A stretch of 64,000 nt of DNA, taken from positions 124,001-188,000 of the forward strand of contig NZ_BMMU01000011.1 in NCBI RefSeq assembly GCF_014646095.1. Reading direction: 5' to 3'. The translations under genes were made by a program, and so were the position numbers. The DNA is from Streptomyces lacrimifluminis. Lineage in GTDB: Bacteria > Actinomycetota > Actinomycetes > Streptomycetales > Streptomycetaceae. The first letter of the stretch is position 1; each line of letters starts with the position of its first letter. The notes beneath the pieces are model-generated. The model searched no databases. It worked only from the letters and a program-made list of their open reading frames with translations, and had not been told where the DNA came from. Below are positions 16,208-24,994 of this stretch, piece by piece.

Positions 16208-18573
16208 GTCCCGGGCCGCGGACCGGGCAGCGTCCCGCCGGGCTGCAGCCGCCTCAGCAGGTTCTCGCGCTCCTCGACGAAGGCGGGGTCGGCCTGGTAG
16301 TCGGAGTGGCCGAGGATCGGTGAGGGCAGCGGATGCTTCTCGTTGCGGCCGTAGGAGAGCGGGTCCCTGAGCGGTGCGCGGTCCACCTCGGGGCCGCAGT
16401 CGCCGGGCAGGTGGACGGGGCCGCCGATGGGGTCGGTGAGCCGGTACAGGTTGCGCCAGCAGGCCACGTCGTGGTGCAGCGAGGTGAGCGCGGCGGGACC
16501 GAAGTGGGCCGGGAACCAGCGTCCGTACAGGCGCTCCAGCGGTGAGCCGTACGTCAGCAGCGCCACGCGCGCCCGCACGGCGGGCTTCAGCTGCCAGGCG
16601 GCGGCTGCCGCGAGGACGCTGCCCTGGGAGTGCCCGGAGATGACCAGACGGCCGCCGGTGGCCTCGGTCCAGGTGGCCATCCGCCAGGTCAGGTCGGGCA
16701 CGGCGCGCTCGGCGTAGCAGGGCGGCGCGAAGGGGTGGGAGGCGCGCGGCCAGAAGGTGCCGACGTCCCACAGGATGCCGATGGTCCGCCGCGCCGCCGG
16801 GTCCTTGTAGGCACGCCGCCCCCAGGTGACGAACAGCAGGAAGCCGAATCCGATCAGCCAGGACCCGAGGGCCTGGGCGGTCTCGGCGGCGCCCTCGACG
16901 ACCGCGTACGCGCCGTGCGATGCCTCTCCCGGCGTGTCGCCCGTGGCCTGGGCTCCGATCAGCGCGGCGGCGCCCAGGAGCAGTGTCACCGTGGAGGTGA
17001 TGCCGACGATGCGGGGAGCCCGGTCGGTCAGGGCGGCCATCGCGCGCATGCTCGCGATGCGGCGGGTGCGGCCGGCGTCCATCGGCTCCCCGGAACCGTC
17101 CTCGTAGTCCTGTTCGACGGCGGCCAGCTCGGCGCGGCGCAGTTGCAGGGTGCGCCGGGCCAGCCAGCCGACCAGGCCCAGGACGACCAGAAGGACGGCC
17201 GGGATCACGGATGCCTGCCAGGTCAGCAGGACGGGCGGGCCTTCGATGGTGCCGCCGGTGCCGTCCAGCCAGTCGGCCACGCGCTGGGACACGCCGCCGG
17301 ACATCACGCCGCCCAGTGCGCAGGCGAGCGTCGTGACCGCGGGTCCGCCGAGACCGCGCATGGCGGCACGCGGGTCGGGGTGGGCCCGGTGCAGCAGCTG
17401 GGCGACGACGGCCAGGACGAGGACGATGACGCCCTGGAGCAGTGTGAGAGCGCCGAAGGTCGTGTCGCCCGGCAGCCGCCCCGCCGACTGCCATCCCGGG
17501 CGGGACCAGCCTGCGTACACGGCCGTCAGGAGCAGCAGGGCGAGCGCGCCGCCCGGGAGGAGGCGGACGAGCCGGGCGTCGAGTTCCCGGTCCAGGTGTC
17601 TCTCGCTGCGCCCCCTGCGGCACACCACCCACACCACGGCGACGGCCCCGGCGATCAGCGCCGCGTACAGGAGCCCGGCCAGGGTGGCCAGAGCCTCCGG
17701 ACCACCGGGCTCACGGTCGTGACGGGCGGCGGCGGAGCCGAGCGCGGCGGCGACCGTCAGCAGGCCGGCCGCGGTGTGCGCGGCGCGCAGCCGGGCGACC
17801 AGCCGCCGTCCGTACCAGAATCCGGGCCGCCCCAGTGCCGTACGGATGCTCTCGTCCGCGGGCTCGGGGGCATGGGCCATCGGCTGCTGGGACTCGTACG
17901 CGCTCCAGGTGCGGCGGGACAGGAACCACAACAGGCCGGTGAGCGCGGCGGGCACCACGGCGGCCAGGGCCAGGCGGCGGCCCGGCGCGCTCCACCAGCC
18001 GCCGCCCGACTCGGTCGGGGAGAGGAAACCGAGCCAGGAGTGCGCCTCGGCACACGCGCGCGTGCCCGCGCACTGCCAGGCCGTGAGGTCGAGGGCGACC
18101 TCGCAGGCGGCGGCGACCAGGAGGACGGTGAGGCTCAGGCCGGCGAGGCGCACCAGAAGGCCGTAGAAACGGACCGTGCCCTGCCGGTTGCGGGCGGTCG
18201 GGCGCATCCAGTGGGCGAGGTTGACCACCATGAACGGCAGCAGCAACAGCCACAGGGCGCGCGTGCCGTTGCCGGAGGTGAGGTTGCACCAGACGTACGC
18301 CTCGCGCACCGGTGCGCGGTGCGGGTCGGCACGTTCGTCCTCCGCCTCGGCGTCGTCCACGCGGCGGAAGACGGCGGCCGTGTCGTCGCCGGTGACGCGG
18401 ACGATCCGCGGATCGTTGAGCATCTTCTCGGGCCTGGCACCACCCACGCCGTGGACCAGTAGTTCCAGGGCGATGCCGGTGGTCACCCCCGCCCCGGTCC
18501 GCTTGCTTCCTCCGGGCGGCTCGGCCGCGCCGTTCACCCCGCTCGTCGAGACCCGTTCCTGTGCACGCTCCAC
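16177..18573 (-). CDS. Large membrane protein with C-terminal lipase-like alpha/beta hydrolase site
   Basis: About 798 residues. Near the N terminus LELLVHGVGGA resembles the oxyanion-hole strand of a lipase. About eight or nine hydrophobic helices occupy residues 100-570. The C-terminal part carries the nucleophile elbow SGHSQGS (Ser about 649), and LTDPIGG and LGHSDYQ are plausible acid and histidine positions. So the hydrolase core appears interrupted by the membrane region, or the N-terminal motif is coincidental. GTG 18573 is preferred (GGGGGAA nine bases upstream); GTG 18582 is possible. Function unknown; an envelope-lipid esterase is a guess. Confidence 0.75.
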   Translation of the reverse strand: MERAQERVSTSGVNGAAEPPGGSKRTGAGVTTGIALELLVHGVGGARPEKMLNDPRIVRVTGDDTAAVFRRVDDAEAEDERADPHRAPVREAYVWCNLTSGNGTRALWLLLLPFMVVNLAHWMRPTARNRQGTVRFYGLLVRLAGLSLTVLLVAAACEVALDLTAWQCAGTRACAEAHSWLGFLSPTESGGGWWSAPGRRLALAAVVPAALTGLLWFLSRRTWSAYESQQPMAHAPEPADESIRTALGRPGFWYGRRLVARLRAAHTAAGLLTVAAALGSAAARHDREPGGPEALATLAGLLYAALIAGAVAVVWVVCRRGRSERHLDRELDARLVRLLPGGALALLLLTAVYAGWSRPGWQSAGRLPGDTTFGALTLLQGVIVLVLAVVAQLLHRAHPDPRAAMRGLGGPAVTTLACALGGVMSGGVSQRVADWLDGTGGTIEGPPVLLTWQASVIPAVLLVVLGLVGWLARRTLQLRRAELAAVEQDYEDGSGEPMDAGRTRRIASMRAMAALTDRAPRIVGITSTVTLLLGAAALIGAQATGDTPGEASHGAYAVVEGAAETAQALGSWLIGFGFLLFVTWGRRAYKDPAARRTIGILWDVGTFWPRASHPFAPPCYAERAVPDLTWRMATWTEATGGRLVISGHSQGSVLAAAAAWQLKPAVRARVALLTYGSPLERLYGRWFPAHFGPAALTSLHHDVACWRNLYRLTDPIGGPVHLPGDCGPEVDRAPLRDPLSYGRNEKHPLPSPILGHSDYQADPAFVEERENLLRRLQPGGTLPGPRPGTQESSGRSSE

Positions 18574-18798
18574 TGTTCGCACTTCCCCCGTTGCTCGTAC
18601 TTCCCCCGTGCCGCGCGGGACTGGAGGATCTCCGCCCGGCGGGCTCCGTACACCTCTCGTCACGGAATCTCCCCGATCCGTGTGACGAGCGAGGAGCCCG
18701 TGTTGCCAGAGTGACATGTCCGCGTCGTGACGGGCAGTGGCGCGACGAGTACCGGCCCATGCGAGTATGGGACGTCCGCCGGGCGGTTAGCAGGAGGA

Positions 18799-18921
18799 AT
18801 GTCCTTGTCGGAGCGGGTGCGCAGCAGGTTCGCAGCGGGTGTGCGGGACGTGTCGGAGATGGTGGGGGCGAGTGGACCGACAGGCCCGAAGGAACCCCGG
18901 AAGGACGTGGAGCGGTCGTGA
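18799..18921 (+). CDS. Possible 40-codon ORF coupled to DeoR gene
   Basis: A short frame, MSLSERVRSR... ending KEPRKDVERS, preceded by AGGAGGA. Its TGA overlaps the GTG start of the DeoR gene (GTGA), the arrangement of translationally coupled genes. About 85% of its codons end in G or C, as expected for coding sequence here. The Shine-Dalgarno is almost adjacent to the ATG, so TTG 18805 may be the true start. No family recognised; it could be a leader peptide that sets DeoR expression. Confidence 0.45.
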   Translation: MSLSERVRSRFAAGVRDVSEMVGASGPTGPKEPRKDVERS

Positions 18922-19736
18922 ATGACAACCAGAACCTCCTCGCGGAGCAACGCCGCGCCCTGATCCTGGACGAGGTACGGCGCCGCGGGGGCGTTCGCGT
19001 CAACGAGCTGACCCGCAAGCTCGGCGTGTCGGACATGACGGTCCGCCGTGACCTCGACGCGCTGGCCCGCCAGGGCGTCCTCGAGAAGGTGCACGGCGGC
19101 GCGGTGCCGGTGGTCGAGGCGAGCACCCACGAGCCGGGGTTCGAGGCCAAGTCCGGCCTGGAACTGACGGCCAAGGAGGACATCGCGCGGGCCGCGGCGG
19201 AGCTGGTCGCGCCGGGCTCGGCGATCGCCCTGTCGGGCGGTACGACGACGTACGCGCTGGCGCATCAGCTGTTGGACGTGCCGGATCTGACCGTGGTGAC
19301 CAACTCGGTGCGCGTGGCCGACGTCTTCCACGCCGCGCAGCGCGTGTCGGGGCAGCGGCAGGGGGCGGCGACGGTGGTGCTGACCGGTGGGGTGCGGACG
19401 CCGTCCGACTCGCTGGTGGGGCCGGTGGCCGACCAGGCGATCGCGTCGCTCCACTTCGACGTGCTGTTCCTCGGTGTGCACGGGATATCGGTCGAGGCGG
19501 GGCTGTCCACGCCGAACCTCGCTGAGGCGGAGACGAATCGGCGGCTCGTGCAGTCCGCACGGCGGGTTGTCGTGGTCGCCGACCACACCAAGTGGGGGAC
19601 GGTGGGGCTCAGTTCGTTCGCGGCGTTGGAGCAGGTGGACACGTTGGTGACGGACTCGGGGTTGGTGCCCGAGGCCCGGGGTGAGGTGTCGGAGCATTTG
19701 CGGCGGCTGGTTGTCGCCGGTGAGGTTGGTAGTTGA
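18918..19736 (+). CDS. DeoR/GlpR-family transcriptional regulator
   Basis: Sugar-phosphate-responsive repressor of 272 residues. The N-terminal winged helix (RRALILDEVRRRGGVRVNEL, then LGVSDMTVRRDLDALARQG) and the ISOCOT-fold effector domain (LSGGTTTYALAHQL, VVLTGGVRTPSDSLVGP, VVVADHTKWG) are complete. GTG 18918 has GGAG five bases upstream and overlaps the preceding short ORF. No sugar gene is adjacent; the target is unknown. It may act on genes elsewhere. Confidence 0.93.
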   Translation: MNDNQNLLAEQRRALILDEVRRRGGVRVNELTRKLGVSDMTVRRDLDALARQGVLEKVHGGAVPVVEASTHEPGFEAKSGLELTAKEDIARAAAELVAPGSAIALSGGTTTYALAHQLLDVPDLTVVTNSVRVADVFHAAQRVSGQRQGAATVVLTGGVRTPSDSLVGPVADQAIASLHFDVLFLGVHGISVEAGLSTPNLAEAETNRRLVQSARRVVVVADHTKWGTVGLSSFAALEQVDTLVTDSGLVPEARGEVSEHLRRLVVAGEVGS

Positions 19737-19769
19737 GGGGGCGCCTGAGGGGGGCTCAGTAGGTGTGCT

Positions 19770-19845
19770 TGCGGGTGCGGTTCCGTTGTGGCTTGGCGCG
19801 CCCACGCGGCGGAGCCGCAAATGTCACAGCCCCGCACCCCTATAG
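19770..19845. repeat. Dispersed Streptomyces intergenic repeat, copy 2
   Basis: CGCGCCCACGCGGCGGAGCC followed by GCA, then CACAGCCCCGC.CCCCTAT, matches the copy at 53497. GCGGC-GGA-GCCGC inside it forms a tight hairpin. It lies between the convergent DeoR and cysteine desulfhydrase-like genes, where it could serve as a two-way terminator. Confidence 0.75.
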
Positions 19846-19846
19846 G

Positions 19847-20980
19847 TCAGTTCGGCCATACGCCGGTCTTCAGGAACCCCTCGATCGTCGCCCCGTAGGG
19901 CTCGATGTTCAGGTTCTGGTCCTTCAGCCAGGTGTCCGAGTAGTACTTGTCCAGGTAGCGGTCGCCGTGGTCGCACAGGAGGGTTACCACGCTGCCCTGT
20001 TGGCCTGTCGCAACCATGTCCGCCACGATCTTGAGGGCGCCCCACAGGCCTGTCCCCGTGGAGGCGCCCGCCTTGCGGCCGATGGCTCGGTCCAGGGCTC
20101 TCACCGCGGCGATGCTGGCCGCGTCCGGCACCTTCATCATGCGGTCCACCGCGCCGGGGACGAAGCTGGGTTCCATGCGGGGCCGGCCGATGCCCTCGAT
20201 CCGGGAGCCGCAGTCGCAGGTGACGTCCGGATCGCCGGTGGTCCAGCCCTCGAAGAAACAGGAGTTCTCCGGGTCGGCGACACAGATCCGGGTGTCGCGC
20301 TGCGTGTAGTGGACGTAGCGGGCCAGCGTCGCCGAGGTGCCGCCTGTGCCGGCCGTGGCAACGATCCACGCGGGCTCCGGGAAACGTTCCCACTCCAGCT
20401 GCCGGAAGATGGATTCGGCGATGTTGTTGTTCCCGCGCCAGTCCGTGGCCCGCTCCGCGTAGGTGAACTGGTCCATATAGTGGCCGCCCGTCTCGGCCGC
20501 GAGGGCTGCCGAGGCCTCGTACATTTTCCGGGAGTCGTCCACGAAGTGGCACCGCCCACCGTGGAACTCGATGAGGCGGCACTTCTCGGCGCTGGTCGTG
20601 CGGGGCATCACCGCGATGAACGGCACGCCGATCAGTTTCGCGAAGTACGCCTCCGAGACGGCGGTGGAGCCGCTGGACGCCTCGATCACCGGGCGGCCGG
20701 GGCGGATCCAGCCATTGCACAGACCGTAGAGGAAGAGCGAGCGGGCGAGGCGGTGTTTGAGGCTACCGGTGGGGTGGGTCGACTCGTCCTTCAGATACAG
20801 GTCGATACCCCACTTCTCGGGGAGCGGGAAACGCAGCAGGTGTGTGTCGGCCGAGCGGTTGGCATCGGCCTGGACCCTGCGGACGGCCTCTTTGAGCCAG
20901 CTGCGGTAGTCGGCGTCACTTCGGTCAACGTCGAGCGTGTCCAGGGTTTCGGCGGTCCCGGTGGGGTCGGGGATGCTCAC
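19847..20980 (-). CDS. PLP-dependent cysteine synthase-fold enzyme (Cds1-like)
   Basis: A 377-residue fold-type II PLP enzyme. The expected Schiff-base lysine is Lys75 in TGSLKHRLA. The phosphate-binding loop ATAGTGGTSATLARY and the cofactor motif SSGSTAVSEAYFAKLIG are present. Long insertions relative to CysK (ENSCFFEGWTTGDPDVTCDC, then SRIEGIGRPR) match the mycobacterial L-cysteine desulfhydrase Cds1 type, which releases sulfide and pyruvate from cysteine. Cys-rich segments may sense redox state. GTG 20980 follows AAGGAGTC. A promoter and palindrome lie upstream. Confidence 0.85.
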   Translation of the reverse strand: MSIPDPTGTAETLDTLDVDRSDADYRSWLKEAVRRVQADANRSADTHLLRFPLPEKWGIDLYLKDESTHPTGSLKHRLARSLFLYGLCNGWIRPGRPVIEASSGSTAVSEAYFAKLIGVPFIAVMPRTTSAEKCRLIEFHGGRCHFVDDSRKMYEASAALAAETGGHYMDQFTYAERATDWRGNNNIAESIFRQLEWERFPEPAWIVATAGTGGTSATLARYVHYTQRDTRICVADPENSCFFEGWTTGDPDVTCDCGSRIEGIGRPRMEPSFVPGAVDRMMKVPDAASIAAVRALDRAIGRKAGASTGTGLWGALKIVADMVATGQQGSVVTLLCDHGDRYLDKYYSDTWLKDQNLNIEPYGATIEGFLKTGVWPN

Positions 20981-21035
20981 GTCAGACTCCTTGTGGTGCG
21001 CTCGCCGACGGCTCCTGAAGCGGCCGGACACCTCG

Positions 21036-21096
21036 ATCATAGTCACCCTCGACACGCCTCCCACCTGCATAAACACACCTTTGGGCGACCCAAAGG
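21036..21096 (-). promoter_or_regulatory. Promoter and perfect palindrome upstream of Cds1-like gene
   Basis: On the minus strand TATGAT (21041-21036) is a near-consensus -10 box. CCTTTGGG-CGA-CCCAAAGG (21078-21096) is a perfect 8-bp inverted repeat about 37 bp upstream of it, placed like an activator site. No convincing -35 hexamer lies at 17-18 bp, which fits activator dependence. The rest of the 335-bp gap to the next gene shows nothing else clear. Confidence 0.5.
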
Positions 21097-21315
21097 CAGG
21101 CCTGGGGTGGGGAGTCGGGGACAGGCGGGGCGGAGGCCGGAAGGGCCCGGGGCGCATCCCGCCGAGTGCTTCCACCGGTTACCGGAGAGCGTCGTACGCA
21201 CTGGTGCTCGACGCCGGAGGCGGGCAGACTGCTCGGCACGGGGGCGCACACTGGATCACGTTCCAGGCGGGATCACCACGCATCTCGGCGGTAGCCGACT
21301 AGGGGGCGGAGCATC

Positions 21316-21639
21316 ATGGCGGAGCCGGAGTTCACGGCCACGGGCGTGCGGATCGGAAAGAGGTTGCGCTCCCTCACCCGGGCCGGGCAGGTCCGGATCA
21401 GCGGCGGCAGGCTGGAGTTGCTCACCAGTTACGGGAGCGAGATCGACAGCGCTCCCGTCCAGGCGGTGCGCGCGTCGAAGCCCTGGTTCGCGGCCGACGA
21501 CAGGGCGCTGGCGGACCTCAACGGCCAGCGTTATCTGCTGACCCTGGGGGAGCACGATCCCGCGCCGGGCCGGCCCGGACCACCCGCGGCGCGCCGGTTC
21601 ATCGAGGCCGTACGCCGGGCGGCGGGGCGCGGGCACTGA
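21316..21639 (+). CDS. Conserved hypothetical protein, 107 residues
   Basis: Small soluble protein; AGGGGGCGGAGC precedes the ATG at 21316. It is rich in Arg and Ala with short beta-like stretches (QVRISGGRLELLTSYGSEIDSAPVQAV), and ends RRFIEAVRRAAGRGH. This resembles PH-like or 'bPH' small domains but no family is recognised with confidence. No signal or membrane segment. The 243 bp downstream hold only the region before the anti-sigma-type gene. Confidence 0.65.
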   Translation: MAEPEFTATGVRIGKRLRSLTRAGQVRISGGRLELLTSYGSEIDSAPVQAVRASKPWFAADDRALADLNGQRYLLTLGEHDPAPGRPGPPAARRFIEAVRRAAGRGH

Positions 21640-21882
21640 ACAGGGCGGGGACGGTGGGGCCGTACCTCGCGCGGACACGGAGCGTGTCGGGCGGGACGCG
21701 CCGCGAGTTGCGGGTTTCCACCCCCTGAGCCACGCTTGTCACACATCACTCTGGGTTTACCGGCGATAACGCTGCGAACCAGCCCGCCGGCCATCGACAG
21801 CAGGCGGCCCAATGCACGCAGGCACTCTGCTGGATCGGATCTCGTGTCTTCTTCCGGACCTCAATTCGGGGAGTCGCAAGCC

Positions 21883-22455
21883 GTGATCAGTCACCCAAGC
21901 AGGCACTGCACGGTGGAGCTCCAAGCCCTGCCGTCGCGGATCGGCCAGGTCCGCAGAATCGTCTCTGCACAATTGCGCTACTGGCATCTGGATCCCTTGA
22001 TAGACCGGGCCTCGCTCGGTGTGACCGAACTGCTCACCAACGTCCACCGGCACGCCCAGCCCGACAAGATGTGCACCGTGGACATCGAGGTCCTGCTCGA
22101 CCGGCTCACGGTCTCGGTGCACGACCACGACCCGCGCATTCCCGAACTGCGGGACGCGGATCCCACTGCCACCTGCGGACGCGGCCTCGCCATGGTCGCC
22201 GCGGTCAGCGAGAGCTGGGGAGTGCGGCCGGACGGCGAGTCCGGAAAGGTCGTCTGGTTCACTCTGCCGACGCTCACGCCGGTGGTGGCGACCCCGGAGA
22301 CCAGGCCCGCTGCGGCACCAGCAATTCAGTCATTCGATGAACAACTGTGCGCTGGCCCCGGGTACGAAGAACTGGCGTACGACAAGGGGCGCAAGCCGGG
22401 GGCAATCCGGCGCAGGCCGGAACACGCTCCCGCCCGGTCGGCCGTTGTCGGCTGA
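21883..22455 (+). CDS. Anti-sigma factor-type ATP-binding protein (RsbW-like HATPase)
   Basis: A 190-residue GHKL ATPase-fold protein of the SpoIIAB/RsbW type common in Streptomyces. LGVTELLTNVHRHA is the N-box with the Mg2+-binding Asn, VSVHDHDPRIPEL is the G1 box, and GRGLAMVAAVSESWGV the G2 box. Such proteins bind or phosphorylate anti-anti-sigma factors. The last 45 residues are a variable Ala/Pro-rich tail. GTG 21883 is chosen because GGGGAG lies ten bases upstream; GTG 21844 is possible. No partner anti-anti-sigma gene is next to it. Confidence 0.88.
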   Translation: MISHPSRHCTVELQALPSRIGQVRRIVSAQLRYWHLDPLIDRASLGVTELLTNVHRHAQPDKMCTVDIEVLLDRLTVSVHDHDPRIPELRDADPTATCGRGLAMVAAVSESWGVRPDGESGKVVWFTLPTLTPVVATPETRPAAAPAIQSFDEQLCAGPGYEELAYDKGRKPGAIRRRPEHAPARSAVVG

Positions 22456-22500
22456 CCGGGCGGTGACCAGCGGTATCCCTCCCCCGCCTCTGTCCGTACG

Positions 22501-22795
22501 TCACTCGGTGGCCATGGCACGCAGTACGTCCAGGCGTGCCGCCCGCCGGGCCGGGCCGCAGGCCCGCGAATGCGTCGGCCGCGACGCCCACCAGGGCCAC
22601 CATCACGAGCTGTGCGGGCGGCAGCGCGAAGGCGAAGGCACTGTCGCTCGCGCCGTCCGAGGCCTTCACCAGTACCCAGCCGAGGAAGCCGCCGCGGGCC
22701 AGCCCGCCGACCGTGCCGAAGGCGGCGACGAGGACCGGCTCCCAGCGGACCATGGCGCGCAGTTGGCCGCGGGTCTGGCCGACGGTTCGCGCCGG
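22501..22795 (-). pseudogene. ABC transporter permease (FtsX-like) C-terminal remnant
   Basis: About 95 codons match the end of an FtsX-domain permease: VGQTRGQLRAMVRWEPVLVA, then GGFLGWVLVKASDGA, FALPPAQLVMVALVGVAA, and the conserved ending RLDVLRAMATE. The final part is in another frame because of one extra G near 22555. The other roughly 700 residues of such a permease and its ATPase partner are absent. It is a decayed fragment between the anti-sigma-type gene and the ROK regulator. The 200 bp beyond it (22800-23022) show nothing recognisable. Confidence 0.8.
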
Positions 22796-23022
22796 GAGGG
22801 GCTCCGGGACGTCGTACGAGCCAGCGGCAGTGCGCGTACCTCCTCGGATCGGAAGTACCCGGGGCACGTTCGGCTGCTTCCCGGGGGTGTCGGCGCGGGG
22901 ATGTCCAAGGACGGCCGGACCGGTCCTGACTGCCGGGTCAGGTCGCCCCTGGGCTGCGGGGCGGGGATCGCGCCCGCCCACATCCCGGTCGTGCGGTGCG
23001 TGCGGCGGGCCTCGGCGGCGTA

Positions 23023-24243
23023 CTACGCGAGCGCCCTCAGCGGATCGTCCAGCACCGGCTGCCACGCCAACTCGGCCGCTCCGACGAGGCTGTTGTGGTC
23101 CAGCGTGCAGGCGAGGATGGGGACGCTGCCGCTGCGGCCCCACAGGCTGCGGTCGGCGACCACCGCGCGCAGGCGGTCCGGGTCGGCGTCGAGGAGGGTG
23201 CGGTGCAGACCGCCGAGGATGATGCGGTCCGGGTTGAGGATGTTCACGAGGCCTGCCAGGCCCAGGCCCAGGCGGTCGATCAGGGTCTCGGCGGCCGTGC
23301 GGATCGCCGGGTCCGGGTACTGGTCGCGGATCAGGTCGTTGGCCTGCTGGAGCAGGGACACCTCGGGGCCGGGGTCGCGGCCCGCCACCGTGAGGAAGGC
23401 GAGCGGGTCGGCCTCGACGTCCAGGCAGCCCCGGCTGCCGCAGTGGCAGGAGCGCCCCTCGGGGTTGACGGTGAGGTGGCCGACTTCGAGCGCGAGGCCC
23501 GAACTGCCCGTGTGCAGGCGCCCGTCGAGGACCAGCGCCCCGCCGACACCCCGGTGCCCGGTGGCCACACAGAGCAGGTCGCGGGCGCCGCGTCCGGCGC
23601 CGTGCCGGTGTTCGGCGAGCGCGGCGAGGTTGACGTCGTTGCCCGCGAAGGCCGGACCGGCGATGCCCGCCGCCCGTACCCGCTCGGCGAAGATCTCCCG
23701 TACCGCCGCGCCGGCCGGCCAGGCGAGGTGCAGCGGGTTCAGGGCCAGGCCCTCGGGTTCGGCGACGGCCGACGGCACCGCGAGACCGGCGCCCACGCAC
23801 CGGCGCCCGGTGTTGTGCAGCAGGTCGGCGCCCGCTTCCACGACCGAGCCGAGCACCTTCGCCGGGTCGGCGTCGACGGTCTCGCAGCCGGGCGCCGTGG
23901 CGACGATCCGCCCGCCGAGCCCGACCAGCGCGGCCCGGAACCCGTCCGCGTGCACCTGCGCCGCCAGCACGACCGGCCCGTCCTCGGCGACATCGAGCCG
24001 GTGCGAGGGGCGCCCCTGCGAGCCGGCCGCCGCCCCGGGCCGCGCGTCCACGCTGATCAGCCCGAGCGCCTCCAGCTCGGCTGCCACCGCACCCGCCGTT
24101 GCCCGGGTGACCCCCAGCTCGGCGGTGAGCACGGCCCGGGTGGGCGCCCGGCCGGTGTGCACGAGCTCCAAGGCGGGCCCGAGTGCGCCGCGCCCCCGGT
24201 CCAACCGCGTCCTTGAGGTGGTCCCCTCAACCTTGCCGCTCAT
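23023..24243 (-). CDS. ROK-family transcriptional regulator (NagC/XylR type)
   Basis: A 406-residue protein. The N-terminal winged helix (about 15-65; RAVLTAELGVTRATAGAVAAELEALGLIS) precedes a ROK sugar-kinase-like domain. The zinc-binding CHCGSRGCLDVEA motif and the GHLTVN histidine are present. The nucleotide site DxGGT is degenerate (QVHADGFRAALVGLGG), as usual in regulatory ROK proteins, so it probably binds a sugar without phosphorylating it. It is a single gene and its target is unknown. GACCGCGCGGTC, a 12-bp palindrome, lies just upstream at 24277-24288. Confidence 0.9.
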   Translation of the reverse strand: MSGKVEGTTSRTRLDRGRGALGPALELVHTGRAPTRAVLTAELGVTRATAGAVAAELEALGLISVDARPGAAAGSQGRPSHRLDVAEDGPVVLAAQVHADGFRAALVGLGGRIVATAPGCETVDADPAKVLGSVVEAGADLLHNTGRRCVGAGLAVPSAVAEPEGLALNPLHLAWPAGAAVREIFAERVRAAGIAGPAFAGNDVNLAALAEHRHGAGRGARDLLCVATGHRGVGGALVLDGRLHTGSSGLALEVGHLTVNPEGRSCHCGSRGCLDVEADPLAFLTVAGRDPGPEVSLLQQANDLIRDQYPDPAIRTAAETLIDRLGLGLAGLVNILNPDRIILGGLHRTLLDADPDRLRAVVADRSLWGRSGSVPILACTLDHNSLVGAAELAWQPVLDDPLRALA

Positions 24244-24291
24244 GAGGGCGAGTCTCCCATGATCCCCACGACCGCCGACCGCGCGGTCTGC

Positions 24292-24933
24292 CTAGAAACC
24301 GCTGACCCGGAGCGTGATGTTCAACCGGCCGGTCAGCCCCAACTCCGGCGGCGCCGTGCCCGCGTACACCCGTGACACCCCGTGGTACGCGAGCCTGGAG
24401 GCACCGCCGAATACGAACAGGTCGCCGCTGCGCAGCTCGACGTCGGTGTACGGCCGGGTCCGGGTCGCCGTGTTCCCGAAGCGGAAGACGCAGGTGTCGC
24501 CGAGGCTCAGGGACACCACGGGCGCGGCCGACTTCTCGTCGCTGTCGCGATGCATGCCCATGCGGGCGTCGGCATCGTAGAAGTTGACCAACGCGATGTC
24601 GTAGTCGCCAGCGCACTCGTACGCCGCTGTGCCGGCCGCCTGCCTCCCCAGCTCGCCCAGCCACTCGGGGAACGGTTTCACGGGCGAGCCGTCGCCGTCG
24701 ACGACCGTGTTCGCATAACCGTACGGATACCAGTGGCGGCCTAGACACACCTGCCGGGCGGTCATCGTGCCGCCGCCGGGCGTCCGGACCGTACGCAGGC
24801 CGGCGGGTGGGCGCGCCCAGTCGCGGCAGGCGCCCAGCAACTCGCGCTGACGCGCCGCGTCCAGCCAGTCCGGCACATGCATCGCGCCCGGCGCGATCTC
24901 CGTACGAGGTCTGGGGAACAGTTCGGCCTCCAT
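24292..24933 (-). CDS. alkB: AlkB-family Fe(II)/2-oxoglutarate dioxygenase
   Basis: Oxidative DNA/RNA demethylase of 213 residues, the size of E. coli AlkB. The iron triad is visible: His128 and Asp130 (MGMHRDSDE) and His184 (LAYHGVSR). Arg203 and Arg209 in GRLNITLRVSGF match the 2-oxoglutarate and substrate arginines. HWYPYGYANTVVDGDG and FGNTATRTRPYTDVELRSGDL are typical. ATG 24933 is the likely start. It is divergent from the methyltransferase gene 61 bp away. Confidence 0.93.
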   Translation of the reverse strand: MEAELFPRPRTEIAPGAMHVPDWLDAARQRELLGACRDWARPPAGLRTVRTPGGGTMTARQVCLGRHWYPYGYANTVVDGDGSPVKPFPEWLGELGRQAAGTAAYECAGDYDIALVNFYDADARMGMHRDSDEKSAAPVVSLSLGDTCVFRFGNTATRTRPYTDVELRSGDLFVFGGASRLAYHGVSRVYAGTAPPELGLTGRLNITLRVSGF

Positions 24934-24994
24934 GGTCCCATCCTGCCCGACCGTGCGGACGGGGGTGAGCTGCTGATCGGTAGGGTGGGACACG

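Noticed and set aside
11519..17632. Open frame of about 2,037 codons on the minus strand
   Set aside because: It crosses several well-supported genes on both strands and its translation is Arg/Pro/Gly-rich without motifs. It is the usual antisense shadow of high-GC third positions.
21640..21882. Extended N terminus of the anti-sigma-type protein from GTG 21736
   Set aside because: The extra 49 residues lack similarity to the family and there is a better ribosome-binding site before 21883.
24277..24288. 12-bp palindrome GACCGCGCGGTC as a ROK operator
   Set aside because: Short GC-only palindromes are expected by chance at this base composition, and its position between two minus-strand genes fits a terminator equally; noted but not scored as a feature.
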